Part shown: piece after piece, positions 50,756 to 59,360 of the stretch
Layout: the number at the start of each line of letters is the position of its first letter
Numbering within the stretch: position 1 is the first letter of the stretch
Assembly (NCBI GenBank): GCA_005502925.1
Contig: SCPD01000011.1
Span: 62,001 to 126,000 of the forward strand
Reading direction: 5' to 3'
Source of the DNA: Rhizobiales bacterium Y(2018)
GTDB taxonomy: Bacteria; Pseudomonadota; Alphaproteobacteria; Rhizobiales; Aestuariivirgaceae
DNA: 64,000 nt
Program-made: the position numbers and the translations under genes
The notes under the pieces: generated by a model
Databases searched by the model: none
What the model was told of the DNA's origin: nothing
Seen by the model: the letters and a program-made list of their open reading frames with translations, nothing else

Positions 50756-51991
50756 ATGACCATGCAAGAGCACTGCATCATTATCGGCGCCGGCCATGGC
50801 GGCGTGCAAGCCGCGGCGAGCTTGCGCCAGGAAGCCTATCAGGGCCGCATCACCCTGGTGAGCGATGAGCCCGATCTGCCCTATCACAAGCCGCCACTCT
50901 CCAAAGGGTTCCTAAAGACACCTGAAGCGCCAGTGCTCGAATTGCGCAATGAAGCTTTCTATCGCGACAGCGGTATCGACCTCTTGAGTGATGTGCGCGT
51001 CACGGCGATCGAACCCGTCACGAAGACCGTCAGCCTCGCGGACGGCGGCAAGCTCGCTTTCACGAACCTCATCCTGGCGACGGGATCACGGCCACGCCTG
51101 CCTGAGCTCGACGGTGTCACACTCGACGGCGTGCTGAGTCTCCGAAGCCTCGCCGATGCGCGCCGCCTTAACGAGGCGCTCAGCGGGCCGAAGCGCATTG
51201 CGATCATCGGCGGCGGCTTCATCGGCCTCGAGCTCGCCCATACGCTGGCCGGGCTCGACCATGCCGTGACCCTCATCGAGGCCGTGCCGCGCCTCCTCGC
51301 CCGTTCGGTTTCACCAGCCATGGCGGACCATATCCTGGCCCGCTCAGCTGAGGCCGGCATCGACTTTCATGTCGGCGCGCGGATCTCACATATCGAAGGG
51401 GCGAATGGCAAGGTGGCAGCGATCAGGCTCGCCGACGGCCAGCATCTTCCCGCCGATATCGCCATTCTCGGCACCGGCGCTCTGCCCAATGTCGAGCTCG
51501 CCGCCGAGGCCGGTCTCGCCGTCAATAACGGCATCGAGGTCGACGCCTTTCTGCGCTGCTCCGATCCGGCGATCCTCGCCATCGGCGACTGCTCCAATTT
51601 CCACCAGGTCCATGCCGGCCAGCGGCTCCGGCTCGAATGTGTGCAGAATGCCACCGACCAGGGACGCAATGCCGCCAAGACAATCGTCGGCAAGCCGGAA
51701 GCCTATCGCGAATTGCCCTGGTTCTGGTCGGATCAGGGCGATATGAAATTGCAGACCGCTGGTCTCAGTCTGGGCGCCGATCAGACCATCACCACCGGCG
51801 CATTGCAAGACAACGCCTTCGCCATCCACCACTTCCGTGATGGCAAACTCATCGCTGTCGACACGATCAACCGCCCGGCCGATCACATGCTGGCGCGCCG
51901 GCTGATCGGCACCCGCGCCACACCGACCCTTGCGGATGTGCAGGCGGGCCCCCAGCGGCTCAAGGAAATGCTGAAGGAGGCTGCCCAGTGA
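50756..51991 (+). CDS. FAD-dependent ferredoxin reductase
   Basis: 411 residues: FAD motif IIGAGHGGVQAA (9-20), NAD motif AIIGGGFIGLELAHTL near 148-163, the second FAD motif near AILAIGDCSNF (about 280), and a C-terminal reductase_C domain (about 325-405). This is the putidaredoxin/rubredoxin reductase type (CamA, ThcD). The ATG at 50756 overlaps the stop of a possible four-codon leader ORF (50745-50759, MPPS) as ATGA. It should pass NADH electrons to the ferredoxin at 46825, which lies under the same operator. Confidence 0.87.
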   Translation: MTMQEHCIIIGAGHGGVQAAASLRQEAYQGRITLVSDEPDLPYHKPPLSKGFLKTPEAPVLELRNEAFYRDSGIDLLSDVRVTAIEPVTKTVSLADGGKLAFTNLILATGSRPRLPELDGVTLDGVLSLRSLADARRLNEALSGPKRIAIIGGGFIGLELAHTLAGLDHAVTLIEAVPRLLARSVSPAMADHILARSAEAGIDFHVGARISHIEGANGKVAAIRLADGQHLPADIAILGTGALPNVELAAEAGLAVNNGIEVDAFLRCSDPAILAIGDCSNFHQVHAGQRLRLECVQNATDQGRNAAKTIVGKPEAYRELPWFWSDQGDMKLQTAGLSLGADQTITTGALQDNAFAIHHFRDGKLIAVDTINRPADHMLARRLIGTRATPTLADVQAGPQRLKEMLKEAAQ

Positions 51992-52392
51992 CGCTTCACC
52001 ATCTCCTGCCCGCGACGATCCGCAAGCCCTTCGCCCAGTACAGCCATGGCGTGCGGGTCGAGGCGCCGAGCGACCTGATCTTCTGCTCGGGTCAGCTCGG
52101 CATCGGGCCGGACGACACCATCCCGGAAGACGCCGCCGCTCAGGCGGAACTGTGCTTCGCCAATATCGCGGCGATCCTGGCGGATGGCGGCATGAGCCTC
52201 GCCGATGTCGTGCGCATCAACGCCTATGTCACCGACCGCGGCTTTATGGCCGCCTATATGAGTGTGCGCGACCGGCTGTTTCCAGCACCTTCGCCCGCCT
52301 CGACCTTGATGATCGTCGGAGGCTTCACGCGTGCGGTTTTCAAAGTCGAGATCGAGATCGTCGCGGCTAGAAGCTCAGAGCACGTCGCCTAA
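51988..52392 (+). CDS. RidA family protein
   Basis: 134 residues of the RidA/YjgF/RutC family: PFAQYSHGVRVEAPSDLIFCSGQLGIGPDDTIPEDAAAQ, NIAAILADGGMSLADVVRINAYVTD, and the imine-binding Arg expected at DRLFPAPSPASTLMIVGGFT. Members hydrolyse reactive enamines and imines; RutC in the pyrimidine pathway removes aminoacrylate. It overlaps the ferredoxin reductase stop by 4 bp, so it belongs to the catabolic block and suggests that an unstable imine or carbamate forms. Its end overlaps the convergent sulfotransferase gene by 18 bp. Confidence 0.9.
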   Translation: MTLHHLLPATIRKPFAQYSHGVRVEAPSDLIFCSGQLGIGPDDTIPEDAAAQAELCFANIAAILADGGMSLADVVRINAYVTDRGFMAAYMSVRDRLFPAPSPASTLMIVGGFTRAVFKVEIEIVAARSSEHVA

Positions 52393-53958
52393 GGCTTCGA
52401 CCAAAGGCTGGAGCTGCGTTTCATAACGCCGCCAGCGACCGACCGAGCTCTGATAGATCGGATTGCGGACCTGGTTGCGGCTGAAGGTGCGCACCGCCGA
52501 CGTGCCCTCATGGAAGCTCAGGCAGGCCGGATCCCAATCGAGATCGAGGAAAGCGATGATCTGCCTGGCCTGCGCCTCGAAATCGCTGGTGAGCGTTTCA
52601 TAGTCGACATCGAGGAATTTGAGCGGCAGCACTTTCCGCCAATGCGCCATGAGGCGCGCATATTCGCGGTAATAGAGCCCGAGCGTTGTAAGGTCGCGGC
52701 TATAGCCATGCGCCTCGCTGAGCCGGTTCTGGTAGCAGGAAAGGCAGGTATCGAGCGGATTGCGCCGCATATGGATGACACGCGCATTCGGCCACAGAAG
52801 CGCGATCAGCCCGAGAAACTCGAAATTATGCGGCAGCTTATCGACGACACGGCGCGCCTCGGGCCCGAAGAACTTGAGAAGCTTGACATAGCTCTCTGCC
52901 ATCGCCGCCACTTTCGGCGCGTCGGCGCCTGCGAACACCGGCAGGAACTTGGCGACGTCGCCGCGATATTGCGCATTGCCGGCGATTTTCCAGATGCGGT
53001 CGAGCTCTCCCGCCCCCGCGGCTTGCGGATGGCGGGCGATGATCTGCTCGACCAGCGTCGTGCCGGAACGCGGCATGCCGACGACGAAGACCGGGACGTC
53101 ACTGTCGCTGCCCTTGCCTTGATGCTCGGCGATGACTTCCGGCGTGAAGGTCGCGATCAGCGCGTCGACCCAGGCGCGATACTGGACGAGATCGAAGGGC
53201 ACCATGTCCGCGATATTGGCCTTCTGATAATGCGTGAAGGCACGCGCATAATCGCCATTCTGCTCGCGGATCTTGGCGGCGCCGACATGCAGCGCATTGA
53301 GCGCCCGCTTGTTGGCGGGCGCCACCAGGAGCTTGCTTTCGATCTCGGCGAGCAAGGGCGAGGCGAGATCATGCTTGTCGTTCACCGCCAGCCGGTAGAG
53401 GACGTAATCGCCATGCACCGGGTGATCGCGCAGGCTCGCAAAGCAGGCGCGTGCCTCATCCGCGCGGCCCAGCATTTCGAGCGTCTTGCCGAGGGCGAAT
53501 TTGTAGTCGGCATTGTCGGGCTCATCGCGGCAGGCCATCTCGTGATAGGGCCAGGCGCGCTCGGGCTTGCCGGCGAAACGGTAGAATTCGCCGAGGAGCC
53601 AGGACGACTTGGTGAGCTTGGGATTGATGGCGAGCGCCCGCTCGAGCGGCGCCTGGGCGAGCTCGATGAGGCCAATATCGAGATAGGCGCAGCCGAGATT
53701 GTTGAGATATATGGCGTTGCGCGGCTCCTTCCGGGCGGCGATCCCCAGATATTTGACCGCTTCGGCCGGGTTCTTGCGGTTGATGAGGACGATGCCGAGG
53801 ATATTGTTGGCATCCGCATGGCCGGGCGCCGATTGCTGGACCTGGCGTGCCGCCACCTCCGCCTCCGCAAGCTTGCCCTTGCCGATGAGGGTCATGATTT
53901 CCTTGAGCTTGCCCATGACGGGATCGGGCTTTTTGGTGATGGGCGAAGACGAGGCCAT
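52375..53958 (-). CDS. TPR-sulfotransferase fusion
   Basis: 527 residues. About six tetratricopeptide repeats fill residues 15-270 (GKLAEAEVAARQVQQSAPGHADANNILGIVL and later pairs). A PAPS-dependent sulfotransferase domain follows from about 280, with the phosphate loop VGMPRSGTTLVEQI near 283-296 and the 3'-phosphate motif MRRNPLDTCLS near 405-415. Such TPR-fused proteins are widespread in alphaproteobacteria; a protein or lipid substrate is suspected but unknown. PAPS supply is not encoded here, as CysH is of the APS type. Confidence 0.87.
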   Translation of the reverse strand: MASSSPITKKPDPVMGKLKEIMTLIGKGKLAEAEVAARQVQQSAPGHADANNILGIVLINRKNPAEAVKYLGIAARKEPRNAIYLNNLGCAYLDIGLIELAQAPLERALAINPKLTKSSWLLGEFYRFAGKPERAWPYHEMACRDEPDNADYKFALGKTLEMLGRADEARACFASLRDHPVHGDYVLYRLAVNDKHDLASPLLAEIESKLLVAPANKRALNALHVGAAKIREQNGDYARAFTHYQKANIADMVPFDLVQYRAWVDALIATFTPEVIAEHQGKGSDSDVPVFVVGMPRSGTTLVEQIIARHPQAAGAGELDRIWKIAGNAQYRGDVAKFLPVFAGADAPKVAAMAESYVKLLKFFGPEARRVVDKLPHNFEFLGLIALLWPNARVIHMRRNPLDTCLSCYQNRLSEAHGYSRDLTTLGLYYREYARLMAHWRKVLPLKFLDVDYETLTSDFEAQARQIIAFLDLDWDPACLSFHEGTSAVRTFSRNQVRNPIYQSSVGRWRRYETQLQPLVEALGDVL

Positions 53959-54027
53959 TGGGGTCCTTGAAAGATAAATCTCGGCGCCCTCTTAACACGG
54001 CCGCGAAGCTCACGGTAAGATGCCGCT

Positions 54028-54642
54028 ATGAAACTCCATGGCGATATGATTTCCCCGTTTTTCCGCATGTGTCTGGTCACCGCCCATGAGGTGGGACTGG
54101 GCGGCAAGGTCGAACAGGTCCAGACCCGGGCGGATCCAACCACGGTCAACCCGGCCCTCAGCGCTCTGTCGCCGGTCGGCAAAGTGCCGGTGCTGGTCAC
54201 CGATCACAACCACCCGCTCTATGACTCGCGCGTCATCATCGAATATCTGTGCCATGTCTCGGGCAACAAGACGCTCATCCCCGATGACGGCGTGAAGCGT
54301 TTCCGCATCTTGACCCTGCAGGCGCTGGGCCAGGCCATTGCCGAGGCGGGTGTCGCCTTCCGTTACGAAACAGCGGTCCGTCCGCAAGGCCTGCAATGGC
54401 GCGAATGGATCGCCCGCCATGAGCTGCGCGTGAAGGCGGAGTTCGACGACCTCGAAATGACCTGGGCCAAGGATCTGGGCGAGCTCACCTCAGGCTCGAT
54501 CGCGGTGGCGGTCGCTCTGTCCTATCTCGACTTCCGCATTCCCGACTGGCAGTGGCGCAAGGACCGGCCGCAGCTCCAGGCCTTCCATGACGCCTTCTCG
54601 CATCGCCCCTCGATGCAGGCGACGGCGTTGAAGCCGGCCTGA
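54028..54642 (+). CDS. Glutathione S-transferase family protein
   Basis: 204 residues: an N-terminal thioredoxin-like domain (1-about 80) with KLHGDMISPFFRMCLVTAHEVGLGGKVEQVQTR, cis-Pro in VGKVPVLV and Ser in DSRVIIEYL, which bind glutathione, and a C-terminal helical domain (about 88-200). The exact reaction is unknown; members conjugate or isomerise with glutathione. The LysE-type exporter gene follows after 10 bp, so the two may be one unit. Confidence 0.87.
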   Translation: MKLHGDMISPFFRMCLVTAHEVGLGGKVEQVQTRADPTTVNPALSALSPVGKVPVLVTDHNHPLYDSRVIIEYLCHVSGNKTLIPDDGVKRFRILTLQALGQAIAEAGVAFRYETAVRPQGLQWREWIARHELRVKAEFDDLEMTWAKDLGELTSGSIAVAVALSYLDFRIPDWQWRKDRPQLQAFHDAFSHRPSMQATALKPA

Positions 54643-54652
54643 GGACCCAGAA

Positions 54653-55279
54653 ATGATCGAGCCGGCCACTTTCATCGCTTATGTCGCGATAGTGCTCGGC
54701 TTCGTGTTTTTGCCCGGCCCCGCCACTTTGCTGACCATCGCCCGCGCCACGACCTCGGGGACGCGCGTCGGCGTGGCGACCGGCGCCGGCGTCGCGGCAG
54801 GCGACGTCATCCACACTTTCATGGCGATCGTCGGACTCTCGGCGATCATCGCCGCATCGGCCCTGCTGTTCAGCCTCATCAAATATGCGGGCGCCGCCTA
54901 TCTGATCTATCTCGGGCTGCGCGCGATCTTCGAGAAGACGCCGCAGGACCTCGTGGGGCGCACGCTGCCGATCACCGCAGGCAAGGCCTTCCGGCAGGCC
55001 GTTCTCACCGAGCTGCTCAACCCCAAGACGGCACTCTTCTTCCTCGCCTTCCTGCCGCAATTCGTACATCCGGAAAACGGCATGGTCTGGCTTCAGCTGA
55101 CCCAATTGGGACTGATCTTCGTCCTTCTCGGCCTCGTCAGCACCGTGGTCTTCGCCGTCGGGGCCGCCGGCCTCGGCCGTTTCCTGCGCCGCAACCCAAC
55201 GGTGCTCAAATGGCAAGGCAAGATCGTCGGCGGCATCTATTGCGCCCTCGGCATTCGCTTGGCGTTACAGGAGCGTTGA
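54653..55279 (+). CDS. LysE/RhtB family amino acid exporter
   Basis: 208 residues with six membrane helices and the family motif FLPGPATLLTIARATTSGTRVGVATGAGVAAGD (about 17-49). The second half contains FLAFLPQFV and GAAGLGRFLRRNP. It exports amino acids or small metabolites using the proton motive force; the substrate is not known. Stop is 3 bp from the stop of the convergent DUF1326 gene. Confidence 0.88.
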   Translation: MIEPATFIAYVAIVLGFVFLPGPATLLTIARATTSGTRVGVATGAGVAAGDVIHTFMAIVGLSAIIAASALLFSLIKYAGAAYLIYLGLRAIFEKTPQDLVGRTLPITAGKAFRQAVLTELLNPKTALFFLAFLPQFVHPENGMVWLQLTQLGLIFVLLGLVSTVVFAVGAAGLGRFLRRNPTVLKWQGKIVGGIYCALGIRLALQER

Positions 55280-55282
55280 AGC

Positions 55283-55897
55283 TCAGGGCCCCTTCCAGTC
55301 GAGCGCGCAGATCTCGGCTGAGCGGCCTTTGAAATCCCAGTTGCGGCCATGGCCGCGGTAACGGCTCTTCAACGCCTGGGCCACGATGATCTGCGGGCCG
55401 ATCCAATATTGGCTGTTCTCGATCGTGGTCGGCTGGCCCGCCGCGCTGCCGGCGATGGGGGCGATCTCGCCGTCGATGATCTTGGGGATCGAGAAGCGGC
55501 GTACATCGCCTTCGACCTCGTAGCGCACATCCTCCTGCCACACGCCGAGGAAACGCCCGACCAGGATCGAGAGCAGATGCGTGGTGCCGCCGGCCTGCCC
55601 CGTCATGATGCGGGTCAGCGCCTTGACCTGATAGATGTCGGCCTTGTTGTCGATATAGACGCCGGCGCTCCAGTTGCCGCGGCTCATCTGGCCGGGAATC
55701 TCGATGATGAGGCCGAGCGCGATGCCGGAAAGGTCGACCTCGCCGAACTTGCCGTCATCGATGCGGATGCCGCCCCAGGTCTGGCAATATCCCTCCGTAG
55801 GCGGATGTTTTCCGAGCGACAGCACGCAGGGACAGAACACTGTGCAATTGCAGGAGAGGATCAGCTCGCCTTTGATATGCCATGCTTCGCGCGCCAT
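55283..55897 (-). CDS. DUF1326 protein (pair B)
   Basis: 204 residues. It shares the N-terminal cysteine motif of pair A (LSCNCTVFCPCVLS, then YC; Cys at about 15, 17, 21, 23 and 37), then a beta-rich domain with VYIDNKADIYQVKALTRIMTGQAGG near 75-100. Unlike pair A it stands behind its DUF2182 partner and not before it. No signal peptide. Function unknown; a role with DUF2182 in metal or thiol handling is a guess from the paired cysteines. Confidence 0.8.
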   Translation of the reverse strand: MAREAWHIKGELILSCNCTVFCPCVLSLGKHPPTEGYCQTWGGIRIDDGKFGEVDLSGIALGLIIEIPGQMSRGNWSAGVYIDNKADIYQVKALTRIMTGQAGGTTHLLSILVGRFLGVWQEDVRYEVEGDVRRFSIPKIIDGEIAPIAGSAAGQPTTIENSQYWIGPQIIVAQALKSRYRGHGRNWDFKGRSAEICALDWKGP

Positions 55898-55906
55898 CTG
55901 TCTCTC

Positions 55907-56653
55907 CTAGATAAACATCACATAGAGGCCTGCGCCGACAAGGCCAAGGCCAATTCCGTAAGTCAGCGCCTTGGGCTGCGGCAGTGTCTTCTCAAGCACC
56001 ATCACCAACCCGATGAACCCCATCCAGACGATATTCATGAGGCCGGCCGCAAAACCCAGCAGCATCAGCGCCCAGCAGCAGCCGAAGCAGTTGAGGCCCT
56101 GGGCAAGCCCCATGCGAAAGACACCGAGGGGCCGGTCGGTCCAATTCGCCATGAAATAGGGCATCGGCATGCGGCATTTGCTGAGGCAGGCATGTTTGAG
56201 CGACGTGAACTGATAGGCGCCGGCGCCAAGGAGCACGATCCCCGCCCAGCGGCCTTCGAACGCGCCTGAGTAACCCGCTTCGAGAAGCCCCCATTGCGCG
56301 ACGGCGGCGGCCACCGCGAAGACCAGCCAGATGGCGCCATATCCCGCCGCCAGCACCAAGGGCGGCACGATCGTCATCTGCTTCGCCGCAGCGGCCTCCG
56401 CGATATCGAGATAGGTCGCGATCATCGGCACGGCCGAGGGCGTCATCATCGCCAGCGTCATGGCGAGCCACATGGCGAGAAGCGGCATGAAACCGGCATT
56501 GGCCGAAGGCCCGCACAGCACGCTCACGATGCCGGCTAGTGTGCCGCCGGCCACCATCCACAGATAGGCGCCCGACACCGCCAGAATGACGAAGAGGCAC
56601 AGCGCCATAACGAAGCGCGGCCGGCTGGTCGATTGCCTGAGGATCAGATCCAT
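55907..56653 (-). CDS. DUF2182 membrane protein (pair B)
   Basis: 248 residues with about seven membrane helices. It has the same thiol motifs as pair A: HACLSKC near 168-174 and GLNCFGCC near 197-204, plus MLAMWLAMTLAMMTPSAVPM. The conserved Lys-Cys and Gly-Cys-Cys segments face the ends of helices and may bind a metal. It overlaps nothing and is 9 bp upstream of its DUF1326 partner. Identity to the pair A protein is moderate, so this is an old duplication or separate acquisition. Confidence 0.8.
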   Translation of the reverse strand: MDLILRQSTSRPRFVMALCLFVILAVSGAYLWMVAGGTLAGIVSVLCGPSANAGFMPLLAMWLAMTLAMMTPSAVPMIATYLDIAEAAAAKQMTIVPPLVLAAGYGAIWLVFAVAAAVAQWGLLEAGYSGAFEGRWAGIVLLGAGAYQFTSLKHACLSKCRMPMPYFMANWTDRPLGVFRMGLAQGLNCFGCCWALMLLGFAAGLMNIVWMGFIGLVMVLEKTLPQPKALTYGIGLGLVGAGLYVMFI

Positions 56654-56718
56654 GGTTCCACGCTACCGCGACATCGCTCGCTCTTGAAGCCCCTACCCCC
56701 AACACGCATTGTGACCTT

Positions 56719-57906
56719 ATGTCCAAGCCTGTCGAATTTGACGTGATCGTCGCCGGCGCCGGCCCCGCCGGACTTGCCGCCGCCTGCCTCGCCGCCGCCC
56801 GCGGCTTTGCCGTGGCGCTGATCACGGGGCCCCGCGAGACGCGTCCCGATCCGCGCACCGTCGCTCTCATGATGCCGTCCCTCGCCGTGCTCGAGGCGTG
56901 CGGCCTGTGGCCGGGTGATCTGCGGGCGCAGACGGCGCCCTTGCGCAAGCTGCGCCTCGTCGACGACACCGGCGCCGCCTTCGTCGCCCCGGAGCTCGTC
57001 TTTTCGGCCCGGGAAGCGGGCCTCGATGCTTTCGGTTGGAACATTCCCCTCGCTTTATTGAAGCCCCGACTCGAAGCCCGCGCGCTCGAGTTGGGCGTCA
57101 AATTCCATCAGGCGAGCGTCGCCAGCTACGCAGCCGATGCGGAAGCCGTGGTCAATCTCGACAATGGTGACACGCTCGCCGCGCGCCTTGTCCTCGCCGC
57201 CGATGGGCGCAACTCCGCGCTGCGCCAGGCCGTCGGCATCGAGATGATCTCCTGGTCCTACGACCAGACGGCGATTGCCGTGAGCTTCGCCCATTCGCAG
57301 CCGCATCACGACATATCGAGCGAGTACCACAAGCAGGCTGGTCCCTTCACCACCGTGCCGCTGCCGGGACGGCGGTCCTCGCTCGTCTGGATGGAACGGC
57401 CGCAGCGCGCCGAAGAACTGATGCAGCTCGACGACAAAGCGCTTGCCGCCGAGATCCAGGCCTTGAGCCATGGCGAGCTCGGCCTCATCAGCGAGATCGG
57501 GCCGCGCCGCGCCTTCCCGATGTCGGGCGCCCGCGCGTCGAGTTTCGCCCGCAATCGCGTGATGCTGATCGGCGAGGCCGCCCATACCGTGCCGCCCATC
57601 GGCGCCCAGGGCCTGAATATGTCTTTCCGTGACGCCGACGACGCCATTGTGCTCGCAGCCGCTGCGCGTGATAGGGCCGAGGACTTCGGCGCGGCGAAAC
57701 TGCTGACCGACTACGACCTCAAGCGTCAGCGCGACGTGCGTCCGCGCCAGACGGTGATCGATCTCATGAACCGCTCGCTGCTTTCGGCCTATCTGCCGCT
57801 CGAAGCCGGCCGCGCGGCGAGCCTTGCCACTCTTGCCTCCTTTGGCCCGCTACGCCGCTTCGCAATGAGCATAGGACTTGGCGGCGGCACTAACCGTGCT
57901 GGATGA
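56719..57906 (+). CDS. UbiH/UbiF/Coq6 family FAD monooxygenase
   Basis: 395 residues. FAD motif VAGAGPAGLAAACLAA at 11-26, the DG-type motif LVLAADGRNSALRQ near 158-171, and GEAAHTVPPIGAQGLNMSFRDADD near 278-300. This is the ubiquinone-biosynthesis hydroxylase family (UbiH, UbiF, UbiI, UbiL, UbiM), which hydroxylate the quinone ring at C1, C5 or C6; the position cannot be told here. The gene is divergent from DUF2182 and its end overlaps the AEC transporter gene by 17 bp. Confidence 0.87.
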   Translation: MSKPVEFDVIVAGAGPAGLAAACLAAARGFAVALITGPRETRPDPRTVALMMPSLAVLEACGLWPGDLRAQTAPLRKLRLVDDTGAAFVAPELVFSAREAGLDAFGWNIPLALLKPRLEARALELGVKFHQASVASYAADAEAVVNLDNGDTLAARLVLAADGRNSALRQAVGIEMISWSYDQTAIAVSFAHSQPHHDISSEYHKQAGPFTTVPLPGRRSSLVWMERPQRAEELMQLDDKALAAEIQALSHGELGLISEIGPRRAFPMSGARASSFARNRVMLIGEAAHTVPPIGAQGLNMSFRDADDAIVLAAAARDRAEDFGAAKLLTDYDLKRQRDVRPRQTVIDLMNRSLLSAYLPLEAGRAASLATLASFGPLRRFAMSIGLGGGTNRAG

Positions 57907-58837
57907 TGTAGATCAGGAGTGGAATCGTGATCGCCGAGATGATGGTAGTGATCAGAACCGCCGTCGATGAGCCTTCAATATAAGCCTTGTACTGGCTGGC
58001 GAGGATGAAGGCGTTCGACGCGGTCGGCAGCGCCGCCATCATCAGCGCCACATCGCGCCATAAGGGATCGATCTCCGGCACGAAGAGACTCAAGGCGACG
58101 AAAGCAAGCGCTGGCTGAACCAGCGTCTTCATGCCGGCGACGAGCGGCATTTCACGGCCGATGCCGCCGAATTGCCGGGCGCCGACCGTGACGCCGAGCG
58201 CGAAGAGCGCCACGGGCCCGGCCGAGTTCATCAGCATGGTGAGGATGGTGCCGAGCGCCCCCGGCGCCTTGAAGGCGAAGGCCGAGGCGATGCCGCCCAA
58301 TATCGTGGCGACGATGAAGGGATGGCCGAAGACCTGCTTCAGAATCTTGAGCGCGATCTCGCCCCAATGCGCCTCTTCATTGCGCTCGTGACCGAGCGTT
58401 GCGAGGAAGGCGGTCAGGGTGAATTGCGCGGTGCAGTCGAAGCAGAAGACGAGTGCCGCCGGCACCGCGGCTTCCGGCCCGAAAAAGGCGACCGCCAGAG
58501 GCAGCCCCATATAGCCGACATTGCCATAACTTCCGGCTGTACCTTGCAGCACCGCCACCTTGAAGGCGAAACCCAGGAGCCGCCACGAAATGACGAATAC
58601 CAAAAGAAAGGCGGTAATCGTGGCGGAGCTGGTCGCCGCCACATAAGGCCAGTCGATGAGCTTCTCGAAGGGAGCGGCGGCCACCACCAGGAATATAAGC
58701 GCCGGCAGGGCGAACCAGATCAGGAAGATATTGAGCCATTCGAGGCCCTTGTCGCCCACCGCCCAGATCCGGGCGGCGGCGACGCCGAGCGCCACCAGGC
58801 CGAAAAACGGCAAAGCAAGATCGAGTATGGCGGCCAA
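57890..58837 (-). CDS. AEC family transporter
   Basis: 315 residues with about ten membrane helices in two five-helix halves, typical of the auxin efflux carrier family (Mem_trans). Segments such as GYMGLPLAVAFFGPEAAVPAALVFCFDC and ALPTASNAFILASQY near the helix breaks fit. Bacterial members move malate, malonate or other small acids. Only the C-terminal 17 bp overlap the UbiH-family gene. Function within the pathway context is unknown; it may be a single-gene unit. Confidence 0.85.
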   Translation of the reverse strand: MAAILDLALPFFGLVALGVAAARIWAVGDKGLEWLNIFLIWFALPALIFLVVAAAPFEKLIDWPYVAATSSATITAFLLVFVISWRLLGFAFKVAVLQGTAGSYGNVGYMGLPLAVAFFGPEAAVPAALVFCFDCTAQFTLTAFLATLGHERNEEAHWGEIALKILKQVFGHPFIVATILGGIASAFAFKAPGALGTILTMLMNSAGPVALFALGVTVGARQFGGIGREMPLVAGMKTLVQPALAFVALSLFVPEIDPLWRDVALMMAALPTASNAFILASQYKAYIEGSSTAVLITTIISAITIPLLIYIIQHG

Positions 58838-58940
58838 ATGCGCCCCCCTTAAGCAATTGAGTTATGGGACGTAATTCCCTTTTCAACAAGCGTCCACCTG
58901 CCCCCTTGCCTTCCGCCCAAAGGCTTGTCATCAAGGGGCC

Positions 58941-59282
58941 ATGACGGGCGCAATTCCTCTGGCGAAATTTCGGATCGGGCAAGTGGTAAAACACCGCCTG
59001 TTCCCGTTTCGTGGCGTCATTTTCGATGTCGACCCGGTCTTCAACAACACCGAGGAATGGTGGCTGTCGATCCCGGAAGACATAAGGCCGCGCAAGGATC
59101 AGCCCTTTTATCACCTCTTCGCCGAGAACGATGAAACCGAGTATGTGGCCTATGTTTCCGAGCAGAACCTGCTCGATGACGGCTCCGGCGAACCGATCCG
59201 GCATCCGCAGATCCGAGAGTTCTTCGAGGCTTTCGACTCGAAGAAGAGCCTCTACCGGCTGCGCGACGCACGCCGCCACTAG
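58941..59282 (+). CDS. hspQ: Heat shock protein HspQ
   Basis: 113 residues of the HspQ/YccV family. The characteristic run is FRIGQVVKHRLFPFRGVIFDVDPVFNNTEEWWLSIPEDIRP, then QPFYHLFAENDETEYVAYVSEQNLLDD. HspQ binds hemimethylated DNA in E. coli and acts as a Lon specificity enhancer. AGGGG lies close upstream of the ATG. No sigma-32 promoter could be identified. The solute-binding protein gene follows after about 80 bp. Confidence 0.92.
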   Translation: MTGAIPLAKFRIGQVVKHRLFPFRGVIFDVDPVFNNTEEWWLSIPEDIRPRKDQPFYHLFAENDETEYVAYVSEQNLLDDGSGEPIRHPQIREFFEAFDSKKSLYRLRDARRH

Positions 59283-59360
59283 ATCCCCGGTCAAACCATG
59301 ATTCCGGTCGGATTGCCGGCCACCCTCGAGAACCGGGCGAATCGCCTAAGTTCGAAAACC

